NCBI GenBank assembly: GCA_023387815.1
Contig: JAEWHK010000049.1
Location: forward strand, 1 to 64,000
Length of the DNA: 64,000 nt
Reading direction: 5' to 3'
Source: Pseudomonadota bacterium
GTDB lineage: Bacteria; Pseudomonadota; Gammaproteobacteria; Burkholderiales; Burkholderiaceae_B
A program made the position numbers and the translations under genes. Under the pieces are notes generated by a model. The model searched no databases. It worked only from the letters and a program-made list of their open reading frames with translations, and was not told the origin of the DNA. How positions within the stretch are numbered: position 1 is the first letter of the stretch; each line of letters opens with the position of its first letter. Shown here piece by piece: positions 7,770-16,641 of the stretch.

Positions 7770-10558
7770 TGGAAGACCTCTTTAATATTGTCCGCGCGCA
7801 CAGGCATATCACGGAAATAATGTCCCGTGGCGTGCGCGATCGCGTTGACGATGGATGCAACGACAGGAATCATGACCACTTCTGCCATTCCTTTTGGCGG
7901 ATCCGTTTCCGACAAGGGGGGAAGAATGTCGCCTGTCTGCTTCCAGACCGCCACGTCATGGGCTCTTGGCACGTGATAACGATTGAAATTCCAGGTACCG
8001 TCGCCCGGACCATCTTCGTACAAAGGCAGGAATTCGTGCAAAGCGTGTCCGATACCCATGGCGATGCCACCCTGCAGCTGGCCTGATACCAGTTCAGGCA
8101 CAATCAGGTTGCCGCACTCCAGGAACGAATGGTGATTCATCACTTCCACTTCGCCTGTGCCGGTATCCACCGCCACCTCAACCAATGTGCCAATGGCACT
8201 GTAATAAGTCACAGCGGCATTGTTACGCTGCATGGGTGGATAAATGACGCGATTGCGTGGCAGCGGCTCATAGCTGTCGCTGTTGCCCTTGCGCAGTGAA
8301 ATCCCATCCAGCGGCAGACGTTGTTCTTTATCAGTGACCGTGAAATCGGCCTGTGCCCATTCCCAGCGATTGAACGCATGCGCTACCACACCTGTGATCA
8401 GGCCCATCTCGTAAGCTTTTTTGGACAGCACTTCAAAAGGCAGAATCTGCATGCCGGCCACGGTCAGACCACCGGGCACCCAGCGTGCGTCCTCAAAACG
8501 GATCACGTGAGGCGCAGCCTGTCCGCCGCCAATTCCTGTTTGCCAGATCGCCAGCGCCGCCGGCCAGATGCCATGTTCAAACAGCACTCTGGCGGCTTCG
8601 CGGGTTGTATGGGAGAAATAGAACGCAGAATTACTGGCGCTTGAGGGAGAACAGTAGGAAGGTGTCCAGAATGGATCAGCCGAAAACTTGTCCTGATCTT
8701 CCTGCGGCATCATATAAGGATCTGCAGTTGCCACCATGGGCAGCATGTTCCAGTCTGTGACCGAGAAATGCGCCTCATCAGCCGGCTTGCCCATCCATTG
8801 CGCACAGACCACAGCCTGAGAGGTTGTCATGCCGGTACCCATTTCCGCGCCACTGTGGCTGAGAATCAGTTTACCCTCAGGCGTGAATTCAACTCGAGCG
8901 AACGAGCTTTCTGCACCGGTACCAAAGTCTTTCTGGACACAGGCAAAACCCACGCCATAACGTTTACCGGGATTGCGGGCTTCGAAATCACTCTTGCGTT
9001 TGGCCCGACCTGTCCACATCTCGTGTTTGGCTGCGAGATCAAGAATTTCATCGGCACGAATTGCACCGCCTGGAATCGCACCCTGCGTATTTTTCATGCC
9101 AGACTTGAGGACGTTGCGCTTACGAAAATCAATCGGATCCAGCTTGAGGCGAGCCGCCATTTCATCCATAAGCATTTCGGTGGCAGCCATGCTTTGCAGC
9201 GTGCCGTAACCGCGAGCACTACCCGCGTCGATCGCCCTGGTGGCAATCCCCACAGCAGAAAAATCGCTTTTGGGTACGTAATAAATGGATTGCGCGGCAG
9301 TCGCTGCAACCATGACCACGGATGGTGTGAAATTACATCGACCGCCCCCGTTGCCCACCATGGAGCCCTGGAAAATCTCGATCTTTCCTGTCTTCTTATT
9401 TACAGCCATTGCATATGAAATATCAAACGCATGCCGCTTGATGGAAGTCTGGAAATGCTCGTAACGATCGTTCGCAATGCGCACCGGCAGTCCATCGCCA
9501 TACATGGCAACCATGGTACCCACGTAGGGAAAGCTATAGTGATCCTTGGAGCCGTAGCCCACGGTATAACAGGGATGCAGGATCAGGCGCTTGATTGCCG
9601 GGTTCATCTTCGCCAGCATTTTCGGAATTTCCGCTGCGAGCTCCGATGGCGACTGTGTTGGTACAACCAGATGCAGTGTCTGCGTGTCCTTGTCGAACCA
9701 GCCGTTGGCACAGTCCGCTTCCATCGCCGACGTATCAATGGATTGCGACGAATAATCTGCAGTCAGCACTTCAATATCGGCAGAAGGATTTTTCAGTGCA
9801 TCAGCCAGCTGGGCGGCATGAAACATGCCTTCTTCGTCCAGTTTGCCACCTTCGCGGCCTTCGGGCCAGACAGGCAGACGCTTGCGCAGGCCTGTTGGGA
9901 AGATTGGCATGTCTTTCAAACTTGAAAATGTGTCTTCTGCATAAGGTGTATCACCCCCTACGCGTACGTAACGGAACGACGCCCAGGGATCACGCTCCAG
10001 CGGACCGGTTTCGGCGCCGTATCGGATCACATCCGGATGAAATTGAAGTGCGTTTTTTGCGAAACGGAAGCGGGCAAAATCGTGATAAATCAGCACTGCC
10101 ACGGCATGTCCCAGATAGGCGGGCGTCTTGCCTTTGGGCAGCAGCATGTCTTCACCGTAGAATTCCGGGAAGGCAATGCCATCGCGTGCCAGATCTTCAG
10201 CCGTCACCAGACGATCCGGTTTCAGATCCTCGCCCAGACGGGACAAATCAATATCTTCGAAAATACGATCCGCACGCGTCGCGCGCAGAATAAAGGCGTG
10301 TGCCTGTTTCTGCGGCCAGTGGGACATATCGGTTGCGCGAATATCATAGGCAAAAACTTTTCTGCCCATCGCCTTGGACTTGGCATCCAGACGATGTCGT
10401 ATTCTTCTGGTTGTCGCATCCCAGACTGGTGCCTGCAGGATTTTTTCTTCGAACAGGGCATTGTATGCCTTGCTATTGAGTGGTGCCAGGTACACGGTAA
10501 TGCCGGCCACCACTGATTTTTTCAGGAAAAGTCGCCTTGAAGGATTGAGCTGACCCAT
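7766..10558 (-). CDS. Molybdopterin-binding large subunit (IorB/aldehyde-dehydrogenase type), Tat-exported
   Basis: 930-residue molybdenum hydroxylase subunit. The N-terminus carries a twin-arginine signal (SRRLFLKK followed by a hydrophobic stretch), so the folded cofactor-loaded enzyme is sent to the periplasm. An aldehyde oxidase/xanthine dehydrogenase a/b hammerhead region and a large molybdopterin-binding domain follow, with GSARGYGTLQSMAATEMLMDEMA typical of the family. The family hydroxylates aldehydes or N-heterocycles with water-derived oxygen. The substrate here is unknown. The ATG at 10558 follows AAAGGAAAA. It heads the operon large subunit, 2Fe-2S subunit, tri-haem cytochrome c. 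No Mo-cofactor insertion chaperone (XdhC-like) is seen nearby. Confidence 0.88.
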   Translation of the reverse strand: MGQLNPSRRLFLKKSVVAGITVYLAPLNSKAYNALFEEKILQAPVWDATTRRIRHRLDAKSKAMGRKVFAYDIRATDMSHWPQKQAHAFILRATRADRIFEDIDLSRLGEDLKPDRLVTAEDLARDGIAFPEFYGEDMLLPKGKTPAYLGHAVAVLIYHDFARFRFAKNALQFHPDVIRYGAETGPLERDPWASFRYVRVGGDTPYAEDTFSSLKDMPIFPTGLRKRLPVWPEGREGGKLDEEGMFHAAQLADALKNPSADIEVLTADYSSQSIDTSAMEADCANGWFDKDTQTLHLVVPTQSPSELAAEIPKMLAKMNPAIKRLILHPCYTVGYGSKDHYSFPYVGTMVAMYGDGLPVRIANDRYEHFQTSIKRHAFDISYAMAVNKKTGKIEIFQGSMVGNGGGRCNFTPSVVMVAATAAQSIYYVPKSDFSAVGIATRAIDAGSARGYGTLQSMAATEMLMDEMAARLKLDPIDFRKRNVLKSGMKNTQGAIPGGAIRADEILDLAAKHEMWTGRAKRKSDFEARNPGKRYGVGFACVQKDFGTGAESSFARVEFTPEGKLILSHSGAEMGTGMTTSQAVVCAQWMGKPADEAHFSVTDWNMLPMVATADPYMMPQEDQDKFSADPFWTPSYCSPSSASNSAFYFSHTTREAARVLFEHGIWPAALAIWQTGIGGGQAAPHVIRFEDARWVPGGLTVAGMQILPFEVLSKKAYEMGLITGVVAHAFNRWEWAQADFTVTDKEQRLPLDGISLRKGNSDSYEPLPRNRVIYPPMQRNNAAVTYYSAIGTLVEVAVDTGTGEVEVMNHHSFLECGNLIVPELVSGQLQGGIAMGIGHALHEFLPLYEDGPGDGTWNFNRYHVPRAHDVAVWKQTGDILPPLSETDPPKGMAEVVMIPVVASIVNAIAHATGHYFRDMPVRADNIKEVFQ

Positions 10559-11053
10559 TTATTTTCCTTTCCGTTGTTGAATGCTTTCTTGCAAAAACTG
10601 ACTGCTGCCAATCGTATCCACGCGAAAACGCCCCCCGCTTCTGTGAGGGGTATATTGCATGTGTCATGTATCTGCTAGTTGCGACAGATTACGTGGCGAT
10701 TGATTCGACCCTGTCAGTTAGATTTAAGGTTTTTCTGCTGCCTGCCTGAATAGGCTTTTTCGGCGCTACATTATCACAATATTAATAGTTATGAAATCGA
10801 GTGCATATATGAAATTTTATGACTCACGGCATTGTCGCAGCGCCGCAATCCCAATACTTCAAGTAAAAAATAATAAGAAATCCAAATGTTAGGCAAAGTA
10901 TTGCGACAGTTGTTTAGCCAGGAATGCTGCGTAGCGTTCCAAAAAACAATTGTGATTGTGTGATGTGCAAGCAACACACAATCAATGGTGCCCATCAACC
11001 GTTGTTCAGCGGGCAGCGCTTGCTACTCAACGCTGAATGATTTATGTTCGCAT
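10559..11053. other. 495-base intergenic region upstream of the molybdenum hydroxylase operon
   Basis: No convincing gene. It lies downstream of the MFS gene and upstream of the hydroxylase operon, both on the minus strand. It contains an AT-rich stretch (about 10760-10900) that could hold the operon promoter, and two hairpin-forming repeats near 10921-10984. A 69-codon minus-strand frame here has no ribosome site or recognisable sequence and I do not call it. Confidence 0.6.
10941..10984 (-). terminator. Possible terminator of the MFS transporter gene
   Basis: Perfect 10-bp arms TGATTGTGTG (10953-10962) and CACACAATCA (10975-10984) with a 12-base loop. On the minus strand they are followed after six bases by TTTTTT (10946-10941). 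The position, about 70 bases after the MFS stop, fits a terminator, but the stem is not GC-rich. A regulator-binding site upstream of the hydroxylase operon is the alternative. A second hairpin (10921-10940) lies just beyond. Confidence 0.4.
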
Positions 11054-12298
11054 TCAGGCGACTGCCGGTTTACTGCGATTGATGGCGCTCTCATTGATCG
11101 GCAGATTCATGAGCGTGGCAAATACACTCAGCGCAATCGCCAGGTACCAGACCACATCGTAATTACCATAGACGTCATAAAGCTTGCCGCCCAGCCAGAC
11201 TCCCAGGAATGAACCAATCTGGTGGCTAAAGAACACAAAACCGCCGAGCATGGAGAAATGCCGGACACCGAAGATCTGAGCCACGATGGCATTGGTAGGA
11301 GGAACGGTGGACAGCCAGAAGAACCCCATGACGGCAGAGAAAATATAGACGCTGGTTGCCGAAATGGGCACAAGCAGGAACACGGTAATGGCAACGCCCC
11401 TGGCCATATAAATAATGGCCAGCAGGTATTTTTTGGGCCAGATCTGCCCGAGTGATCCCACCAGATAGGTTCCGAAAATATTGAACAGACCGATAAGTGC
11501 CAGCGCATAACCAGCCACTTCTGCACTCAGCCCTTCGTCCTTGAGATAACTGGGCATATGTACGCCAATAAAGACGACCTGGAAACCACAAACGAAATAG
11601 CCCATTACAAGCAGGCGAAAGCTGGAATAAGAGAACGCTTCACGAATGGCCTGAACAATACCCTGCTGACTTGCAACAGGCGCACCGGCCGCAGCGGGTG
11701 ACATGCCATTTGTAAATTTCTCTCGTATACCAAACGCGAGCGGAGCGATGAGCAGAACGACACTGCTCAAAATGACCAGTGCCTGCTGCCAGCCAAACGC
11801 ACTGATCAGGATATTTTCTGTAGGCAGCATCAGAAACTGCCCAAAAGAACCGGCAGCGGCGGCAACACCCATTGCCCAGGAACGTTTTTCAACCGGAATA
11901 TTGCGACCGATCACACCAAAAATAACGGCATAGGTTGTACAAGCCTGCGCCATACCCATCAGCACACCAGTGGTGAGCGTGAACATGACTGGCGATGTGG
12001 TGTACGCCATACCAAGCAGCCCAAGCGCATAAAGTATTGCACCTGCAATAATGACCCGGAACGCACCGAAGCGATCAGCCAGCATGCCGGCGAAGATGCC
12101 GGTGATGCCCCAGAACAAATTCTGTATGGCGATCGCAAAAGAAAAGGTTTCTCTTCCCCAGTCATTGGCCTGAATAATGGGTTGCAGCCACAGACCGAAG
12201 CCGTGTCGCACACCCATAGAGAATGTCACGATCATGCCTCCGCACAAAAGGATCTGCCAGACCGATAGCGGGCGAGGTTGCGAAGCTGCAGTAGACAT
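11054..12298 (-). CDS. MFS transporter (oxalate/formate-antiporter-like group)
   Basis: 414 residues with about 12 hydrophobic segments and the MFS loop motif GMLADRFGAF between helices 2 and 3. The N-terminus (GMIVTFSMGVRHGFGLWLQPI) resembles monocarboxylate/oxalate-formate type carriers. The substrate is unknown; a carboxylate would fit the catabolic setting. It is divergent from a TetR regulator. Its probable promoter (-35 TTGCCA at 12362-12357, 18-base spacer, -10 TATAAT at 12338-12333 on the minus strand) is overlapped by an inverted repeat that also occurs in front of the TetR gene, so TetR repression is the likely control. Confidence 0.85.
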   Translation of the reverse strand: MSTAASQPRPLSVWQILLCGGMIVTFSMGVRHGFGLWLQPIIQANDWGRETFSFAIAIQNLFWGITGIFAGMLADRFGAFRVIIAGAILYALGLLGMAYTTSPVMFTLTTGVLMGMAQACTTYAVIFGVIGRNIPVEKRSWAMGVAAAAGSFGQFLMLPTENILISAFGWQQALVILSSVVLLIAPLAFGIREKFTNGMSPAAAGAPVASQQGIVQAIREAFSYSSFRLLVMGYFVCGFQVVFIGVHMPSYLKDEGLSAEVAGYALALIGLFNIFGTYLVGSLGQIWPKKYLLAIIYMARGVAITVFLLVPISATSVYIFSAVMGFFWLSTVPPTNAIVAQIFGVRHFSMLGGFVFFSHQIGSFLGVWLGGKLYDVYGNYDVVWYLAIALSVFATLMNLPINESAINRSKPAVA

Positions 12299-12328
12299 GA
12301 GGTTCTCGTTTCCGTGAGGTGCAATTAA

Positions 12329-12350
12329 ATAGATTATAATTACAATCTAT
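12329..12350. promoter_or_regulatory. Candidate TetR operator 1, over the MFS -10 element
   Basis: 22-bp inverted repeat with arms ATAGATT and AATCTAT; the central TAATTA is itself symmetric and only one pair is mismatched. It covers the predicted -10 TATAAT of the MFS gene on the minus strand. The same half-sites (ATAGA and TCTAT, 22 bp overall) recur at 12554-12575 in front of tetR. Confidence 0.65.
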
Positions 12351-12553
12351 TATGACTGGCAATCACATTTGTTAAACCCGACCGGCTTTGTTTCCGTCAG
12401 GAGACACATTAACGCGCGCACTGTCGGGCGTAATGTCGCGCGTAATGTCGGGAGTTTTGTCTGACATGATGTCGCCCACTTTCAGCTGAAGATCAAATTA
12501 CGTTGAAAGAATGAAGTTTGGACGAAGCCGGTTTTGTATAACAATCGTGATAA

Positions 12554-12575
12554 ATAGAAGTATGTGATAATCTAT
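12554..12575. promoter_or_regulatory. Candidate TetR operator 2, upstream of the tetR gene
   Basis: ATAGA and TCTAT half-sites with the same 22-bp span as operator 1 but with a diverged centre. The site ends 26 bases before the TetR start and contains a GATAAT that could be its -10. This suggests autoregulation, with weaker binding than at operator 1. Confidence 0.55.
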
Positions 12576-12601
12576 CCGTATGCATTAACGAGGACTTTAT
12601 T

Positions 12602-13222
12602 ATGGGTCGGTCTTCCAGACAACAAGCCGAACAGAATCGCGCCGACATCCTGGCTGCTGCCTGCAGACTGTTTCGCGAACATGGCGTCGACAATGTTTCC
12701 ATCACAGATATCATGGCTGCGGTCGGATTGACGGCTGGTGGCTTCTATCGTCACTTCGCATCTAAAGAGGCATTGTTCAAGGAAGCCTTGTCGACCGTCT
12801 TCGCCCAGTCCACCGAGAGGTGGGAGCAGACGATACATTCCTGCGGACAGCATGAACCGGATGCAGTTGATGTTTTGATCCGGAATTATTTCAGAAAAAA
12901 AATGCCGGGCCAGACCTGCCCGATACTGGCCTTTGCGCCACATGTCAGTCAGCAGGCTGGAGACCCGCAGACATCGAGTCTGTATGGTTCGCACACCGAG
13001 GCGCTGTATCTGCAATTTCAGCAGGCAGCCATCAAAAGTGCCGAGAATGCCGGGACGCCACCACCCTCTGAACAGGAAATCATGCTGCATTTTGCCGCGA
13101 TGGTCGGCACCGGTTTTCTGGCGCAATCGATCAGCGACAACAACTGGATCCGGACATTGAAAGAAGCGGTACTGACGTGGGATACCCGCCAGGAGTCATC
13201 TCGTCAGGAATCATCTGAATAA
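12602..13222 (+). CDS. TetR-family transcriptional regulator
   Basis: 206 residues. The N-terminal TetR helix-turn-helix is clear (ILAAACRLFREHGVDNVSIT, then GLTAGGFYRHFASKEALF). The C-terminal ligand domain is of the broad TetR_C type and the effector is unknown. The ATG at 12602 follows GAGGA with good spacing. It is transcribed divergently from the MFS carrier and the intergenic region holds two matching 22-bp inverted repeats, so its probable role is to repress that carrier and itself. The tail ends in a QESSRQESSE duplication. Confidence 0.88.
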   Translation: MGRSSRQQAEQNRADILAAACRLFREHGVDNVSITDIMAAVGLTAGGFYRHFASKEALFKEALSTVFAQSTERWEQTIHSCGQHEPDAVDVLIRNYFRKKMPGQTCPILAFAPHVSQQAGDPQTSSLYGSHTEALYLQFQQAAIKSAENAGTPPPSEQEIMLHFAAMVGTGFLAQSISDNNWIRTLKEAVLTWDTRQESSRQESSE

Positions 13223-13286
13223 GGATCAGCCCGTCTGAAATCACCGCCGGGAATCTTTCCATTAGAATTCGCCCCCAATCAGGTTA

Positions 13287-14666
13287 TCAAATCCGGCGTT
13301 CCCGCCATAACGAACGCCGCAATTGTCCCGCGGGCGCACTGGCAAAGACGCCCACCAGCAGGGTACAGGCCGTGCCGCCAATCACCAACGCCCTTCCGGG
13401 AGACCACAAGGTTGCCAGCGTCCCCGCCTGCAGGCCGCCCACCGCCGGTCCCAGATAACTTTCCAGCAACCATAAGGCCGACACCCGGCCACGCAGGGCA
13501 TCCGGCGTGTGAATTTGCAGTAATGCGCCACGGACGATATCGGAGGCCGTGCCTGCCATGCCCGCAAGTGCCAGGCAGATCAGAATCGGCCAGACACCGC
13601 CAGGCAAGCCCTGTCCCAGTCCACCTGCAGCAACGCCGGTGCCGGCAATGGCCAGCCCCCAGAGAAGCGCACAGGCGATAACCAGACGTCCAGGTCGGGT
13701 CAGGCTGCGTGTCCAACCCGAAGTCATGGCCACCAGCAAGGCACCACTGGCGGGTGCCGCGTACAGATATCCCACCATTTGCGGACCGCCGCGCAGGACC
13801 TCCTGGGCGAGCTGGGGCATGAGTGCATGCACGCTGGCCAGGACCATCATGGCCAGATCCAGGGCCAGCAGACAGGCAATCAGGGCATTGTGTCGGACGT
13901 GCTTCAATCCGTCCAGCCACTGTACATAAACGGGTGGTTTACGCGGCGCGTGCGCAGACTGCCCTTGCCCGTTCGCCACCAGATCACGCGGAAGCCGGGA
14001 AAGAAGTAGCGGAACAAGCGCGGCACCTGCCAGTACCAGCAGGAAACAGGAAGGCAGGCCGGCACGGGCCAGCAATGCCCCTGCGATCAATGGCCCGACG
14101 AGTCGGCTCAGCTCCATCGTCAGGGCATTGAGCGCACCCGCCGCGGCCAGTTGATGCGTGGGCACCAGACGGGGCATGACTGCCATCAAGGCAGGCGCAC
14201 TGATGCCACTGGTGAGCCCGCTAAGCAGCGTTGCCAGGTAGATCACCCCAAGCTGCGGGTCGGGCAGCAGGCTATTGATGCAAAGAATCAGCACCACCCC
14301 AACATAGGCCGCCCGCCCCCACACCATAATCCGTCGACGATCAGCCCGATCTGCCAGGGCACCGCCCCAGACCAGGCCAATCAACGACCCTACTGCCAGC
14401 CCGATACTGACGCCGGCCACGTGCAAGGAAGAGCCACTGATGGCGTAGACCTGCCAGGCAACGGCAACGGCCAGAATGGCGATGGAAAACAGTGACACGG
14501 CGCGCGCCAGATAAAGGCGTCGAAAACCTGTGGATTCAATCAGGGGAGACAGATCCAGTGTCATCCGAAACCATCGACTGCGCGACGTTACGGCAGCCGG
14601 CGTCCCCTCTGATTGTTCCCGCGACTGTCCCTGAGTCATCGAAGGAGGCTCAGACGCCTCGCTCAT
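13287..14666 (-). CDS. EntS-like MFS siderophore exporter
   Basis: 459 residues with about 12 hydrophobic segments. After a polar 35-residue N-terminal extension, the sequence follows the EntS (enterobactin exporter) pattern: an LARAVSLFSIAILAVAVAWQ-like helix, GGALADRADRRR, INSLLPDPQLGVIYLATLLSG and IHTPDALRGRVSALWLLES. Known members export siderophores across the inner membrane. It is the last gene of the siderophore operon and its start overlaps the upstream stop (ATGA). No siderophore biosynthesis gene is in the window, so it may recycle or expel a spent siderophore or act with biosynthesis genes elsewhere. Confidence 0.85.
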   Translation of the reverse strand: MSEASEPPSMTQGQSREQSEGTPAAVTSRSRWFRMTLDLSPLIESTGFRRLYLARAVSLFSIAILAVAVAWQVYAISGSSLHVAGVSIGLAVGSLIGLVWGGALADRADRRRIMVWGRAAYVGVVLILCINSLLPDPQLGVIYLATLLSGLTSGISAPALMAVMPRLVPTHQLAAAGALNALTMELSRLVGPLIAGALLARAGLPSCFLLVLAGAALVPLLLSRLPRDLVANGQGQSAHAPRKPPVYVQWLDGLKHVRHNALIACLLALDLAMMVLASVHALMPQLAQEVLRGGPQMVGYLYAAPASGALLVAMTSGWTRSLTRPGRLVIACALLWGLAIAGTGVAAGGLGQGLPGGVWPILICLALAGMAGTASDIVRGALLQIHTPDALRGRVSALWLLESYLGPAVGGLQAGTLATLWSPGRALVIGGTACTLLVGVFASAPAGQLRRSLWRERRI

Positions 14667-15820
14667 GAACGCGCTCCGCTTTCGCTTTTAGTGTCGACTT
14701 TGGATTTCGCACTGGCGTCACCCGCGCTGTCGCGCGCAGGCGCGCTTTTCATCTGGGTTTCATCCATGCCATGGCGCCAGTAAGCAACAACAAGCTGTTC
14801 CTTGCCACTTAAGCCAATGTCGTCGCGAAGCCATTTGCGTACCGTCTGGGCCGTGGAAAACTCTGCACCCACCCACACGAAGCGATCCTCATTCTCTGGA
14901 ATGGTGCAAGCCTGTATGGCGTCCGCAAGCAGGGTGGTTTCTCCCGCAGCAGACTTGTCGCGATAAATCCATTGAAGTGCCATGCCTGTCGGCAGTGTCA
15001 TGGGGATTTCATCCTGGGAAGACTGAACTTCGACAATCACATGGCCGCGCGTGCCGGCCGGCAACGTTTCTCCGATGCGGCAGATTGCCGGGATGGCGGT
15101 TTCGTCGCCCGCCAGCAGCATCCACGATGTCGCTGGCGCTGTGCGACCGCCCGGACCCGACATGCCAAGCTGCTGACCAACCGCGGCCTGGGCAGCCCAG
15201 CGGGCACCGGGGCCGGCATCGTCATGCAAAACAAAATCCACCTCGAACCAGCCCTCTCTGGCGCTGATACGTCGGATGGTATAGGTGCGCACGTCCAGGC
15301 GCTTTTCACCTTTAGGAAACTGTGGAACCCCATTGGCCGCGAGCGTGGGCCACTCGGGCTGCTCGACCCCCGGCTGCGGAAAGATCAGCTTGCAATGCAG
15401 ATTGTCATTCTGGTCATAGCGCTGCAGATCACTGTTTCGAAAACGCACCCGCCGCATATGCGGGCCGACCTCGGACACAGCCGCAACCGTAATCAGTCGA
15501 AAGGCCGGCGGCCGCTCAAACGCGACGCTGTCGCCTTCCCACTGAATCGCCTCTGGCGCGCAACCGCTATATTCCTGGATGTGATAGAAGGCTATCATCC
15601 TGCCTTCATACAGGGCGTCCTGAGTGGGCGCCGTCACATCGGCACGCAGCATATCGCCCTTGGCAAGAAAAAGAATTCTCGTATTGGCATACTCCACTTC
15701 CCAGGCATCGTCCTTGCGGATCGCAATCAGTTCGTGCTCGCGCAAATGACCCAGCAGCTGTTCAAGTGCGTTCTCGGCATCGATCCCGGTTACAGTCGTT
15801 TTGGTGTGAAATGCGGTCAT
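14663..15820 (-). CDS. Siderophore-interacting FAD reductase with N-terminal DUF2218 domain
   Basis: 385 residues. Residues about 1-90 form a DUF2218 domain. The siderophore-interacting protein fold follows: a ferredoxin-reductase-like FAD-binding part beginning RLITVAAVSEVGPHMRRVRF with RTYTIRR, then the NAD(P)H-binding SIP C-terminal domain (LLAGDETAIPAICRI, later WVGAEF). SIP proteins (ViuB, YqjH) reduce the ferric siderophore in the cytoplasm to release Fe2+. The C-terminal 30 residues are polar and low-complexity. It overlaps both neighbours by ATGA-type junctions, so it is fully inside the uptake operon. Confidence 0.88.
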   Translation of the reverse strand: MTAFHTKTTVTGIDAENALEQLLGHLREHELIAIRKDDAWEVEYANTRILFLAKGDMLRADVTAPTQDALYEGRMIAFYHIQEYSGCAPEAIQWEGDSVAFERPPAFRLITVAAVSEVGPHMRRVRFRNSDLQRYDQNDNLHCKLIFPQPGVEQPEWPTLAANGVPQFPKGEKRLDVRTYTIRRISAREGWFEVDFVLHDDAGPGARWAAQAAVGQQLGMSGPGGRTAPATSWMLLAGDETAIPAICRIGETLPAGTRGHVIVEVQSSQDEIPMTLPTGMALQWIYRDKSAAGETTLLADAIQACTIPENEDRFVWVGAEFSTAQTVRKWLRDDIGLSGKEQLVVAYWRHGMDETQMKSAPARDSAGDASAKSKVDTKSESGARS

Positions 15821-16641
15821 TCCGTCTTATCCCCTTTCAGTGTCGGGTCGCTCTCGCCAGGTGGCGTGGCGACGGTGTCTACGAGAACATAGGGACGACC
15901 CCGTTCGCAGGTTTTTACCCGCGCCTGAACGCCCCAGACGTCTCGCAGCAATGTGTCGGTAATAATCGCGTTTGGCGATCCAAATGCGTGAATGCGTTGC
16001 TGGTGCAGGATTGCAATCCTGTCGGCCCATTGGGCGGCAAGTGCGAGGTCATGCAAAACCACAATCACAATCCTACCTTCGTCGGCCAGCCGCCGCGCGA
16101 CATGCATCACCTGCCACTGATGAGCCAGATCCAGCGCACTCACGGGCTCATCCAAAAGCAATATCGGGCTGCCGCGCACCACCGCCTGGGCCAGTGCGGC
16201 CAGTTGCCTTTGCCCACCCGAAAGCTGATGCAAGGGTCGCAAGGCCAGCTCGCCAATCCCCAGGTGTTCAATGACTCGCAGGGCATCAAACTCGTCTTTT
16301 CTGCGGGCACCTACCCGCCCGCACTGCAGCGCCACAATGGTCGCCTCCAGCACGGTCAGATTGCTGCTTTCAGACGTTGATTGCGGCATGAAGCCAATGT
16401 GCTCTACACGCTTTCCTGCAGACCAGTGCGACCAGTCATCGTCCCCAAACCTGACCTGTCCCGAGGCCGGTACCAGGCCCGCAATCGCCTTGAGCAGGGT
16501 AGATTTGCCTGCCGCGTTAGGTCCCGCCAGGGCAATCAGCTCACCGCAACGCACACCCTCCAGGCTGACATTCGACAGTACCTGTCGCTGCCTGTAGTGG
16601 ACACTCAGATCTTTGATCTGCAAGGTACGGGGACTTGTCAC
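15817..16641 (-). CDS. FepC-type ferric-siderophore ABC ATPase
   Basis: 274 residues beginning with a GTG that overlaps the permease stop (GTGA). Walker A is GPNAAGKSTLL, the Q-loop is MPQST, the signature is LSGGQRQLAALAQA, Walker B is PILLLDEPVSALD and the switch His is in VVLHDL. This is the iron-siderophore subgroup (FepC/FhuC/BtuD). It energises the FecCD-type permease encoded just upstream. Confidence 0.9.
   Translation of the reverse strand: MTSPRTLQIKDLSVHYRQRQVLSNVSLEGVRCGELIALAGPNAAGKSTLLKAIAGLVPASGQVRFGDDDWSHWSAGKRVEHIGFMPQSTSESSNLTVLEATIVALQCGRVGARRKDEFDALRVIEHLGIGELALRPLHQLSGGQRQLAALAQAVVRGSPILLLDEPVSALDLAHQWQVMHVARRLADEGRIVIVVLHDLALAAQWADRIAILHQQRIHAFGSPNAIITDTLLRDVWGVQARVKTCERGRPYVLVDTVATPPGESDPTLKGDKTE

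Noticed and set aside
10789..10998. 69-codon minus-strand open frame in the 495-base gap
   Set aside because: No ribosome site, atypical composition for a gene here, and it runs through two hairpin repeats; better explained as intergenic DNA.
12428..12455. Near-tandem CGTAATGTCG repeats upstream of tetR
   Set aside because: Only two short copies without symmetry; the clearer inverted repeats on each side explain regulation better.
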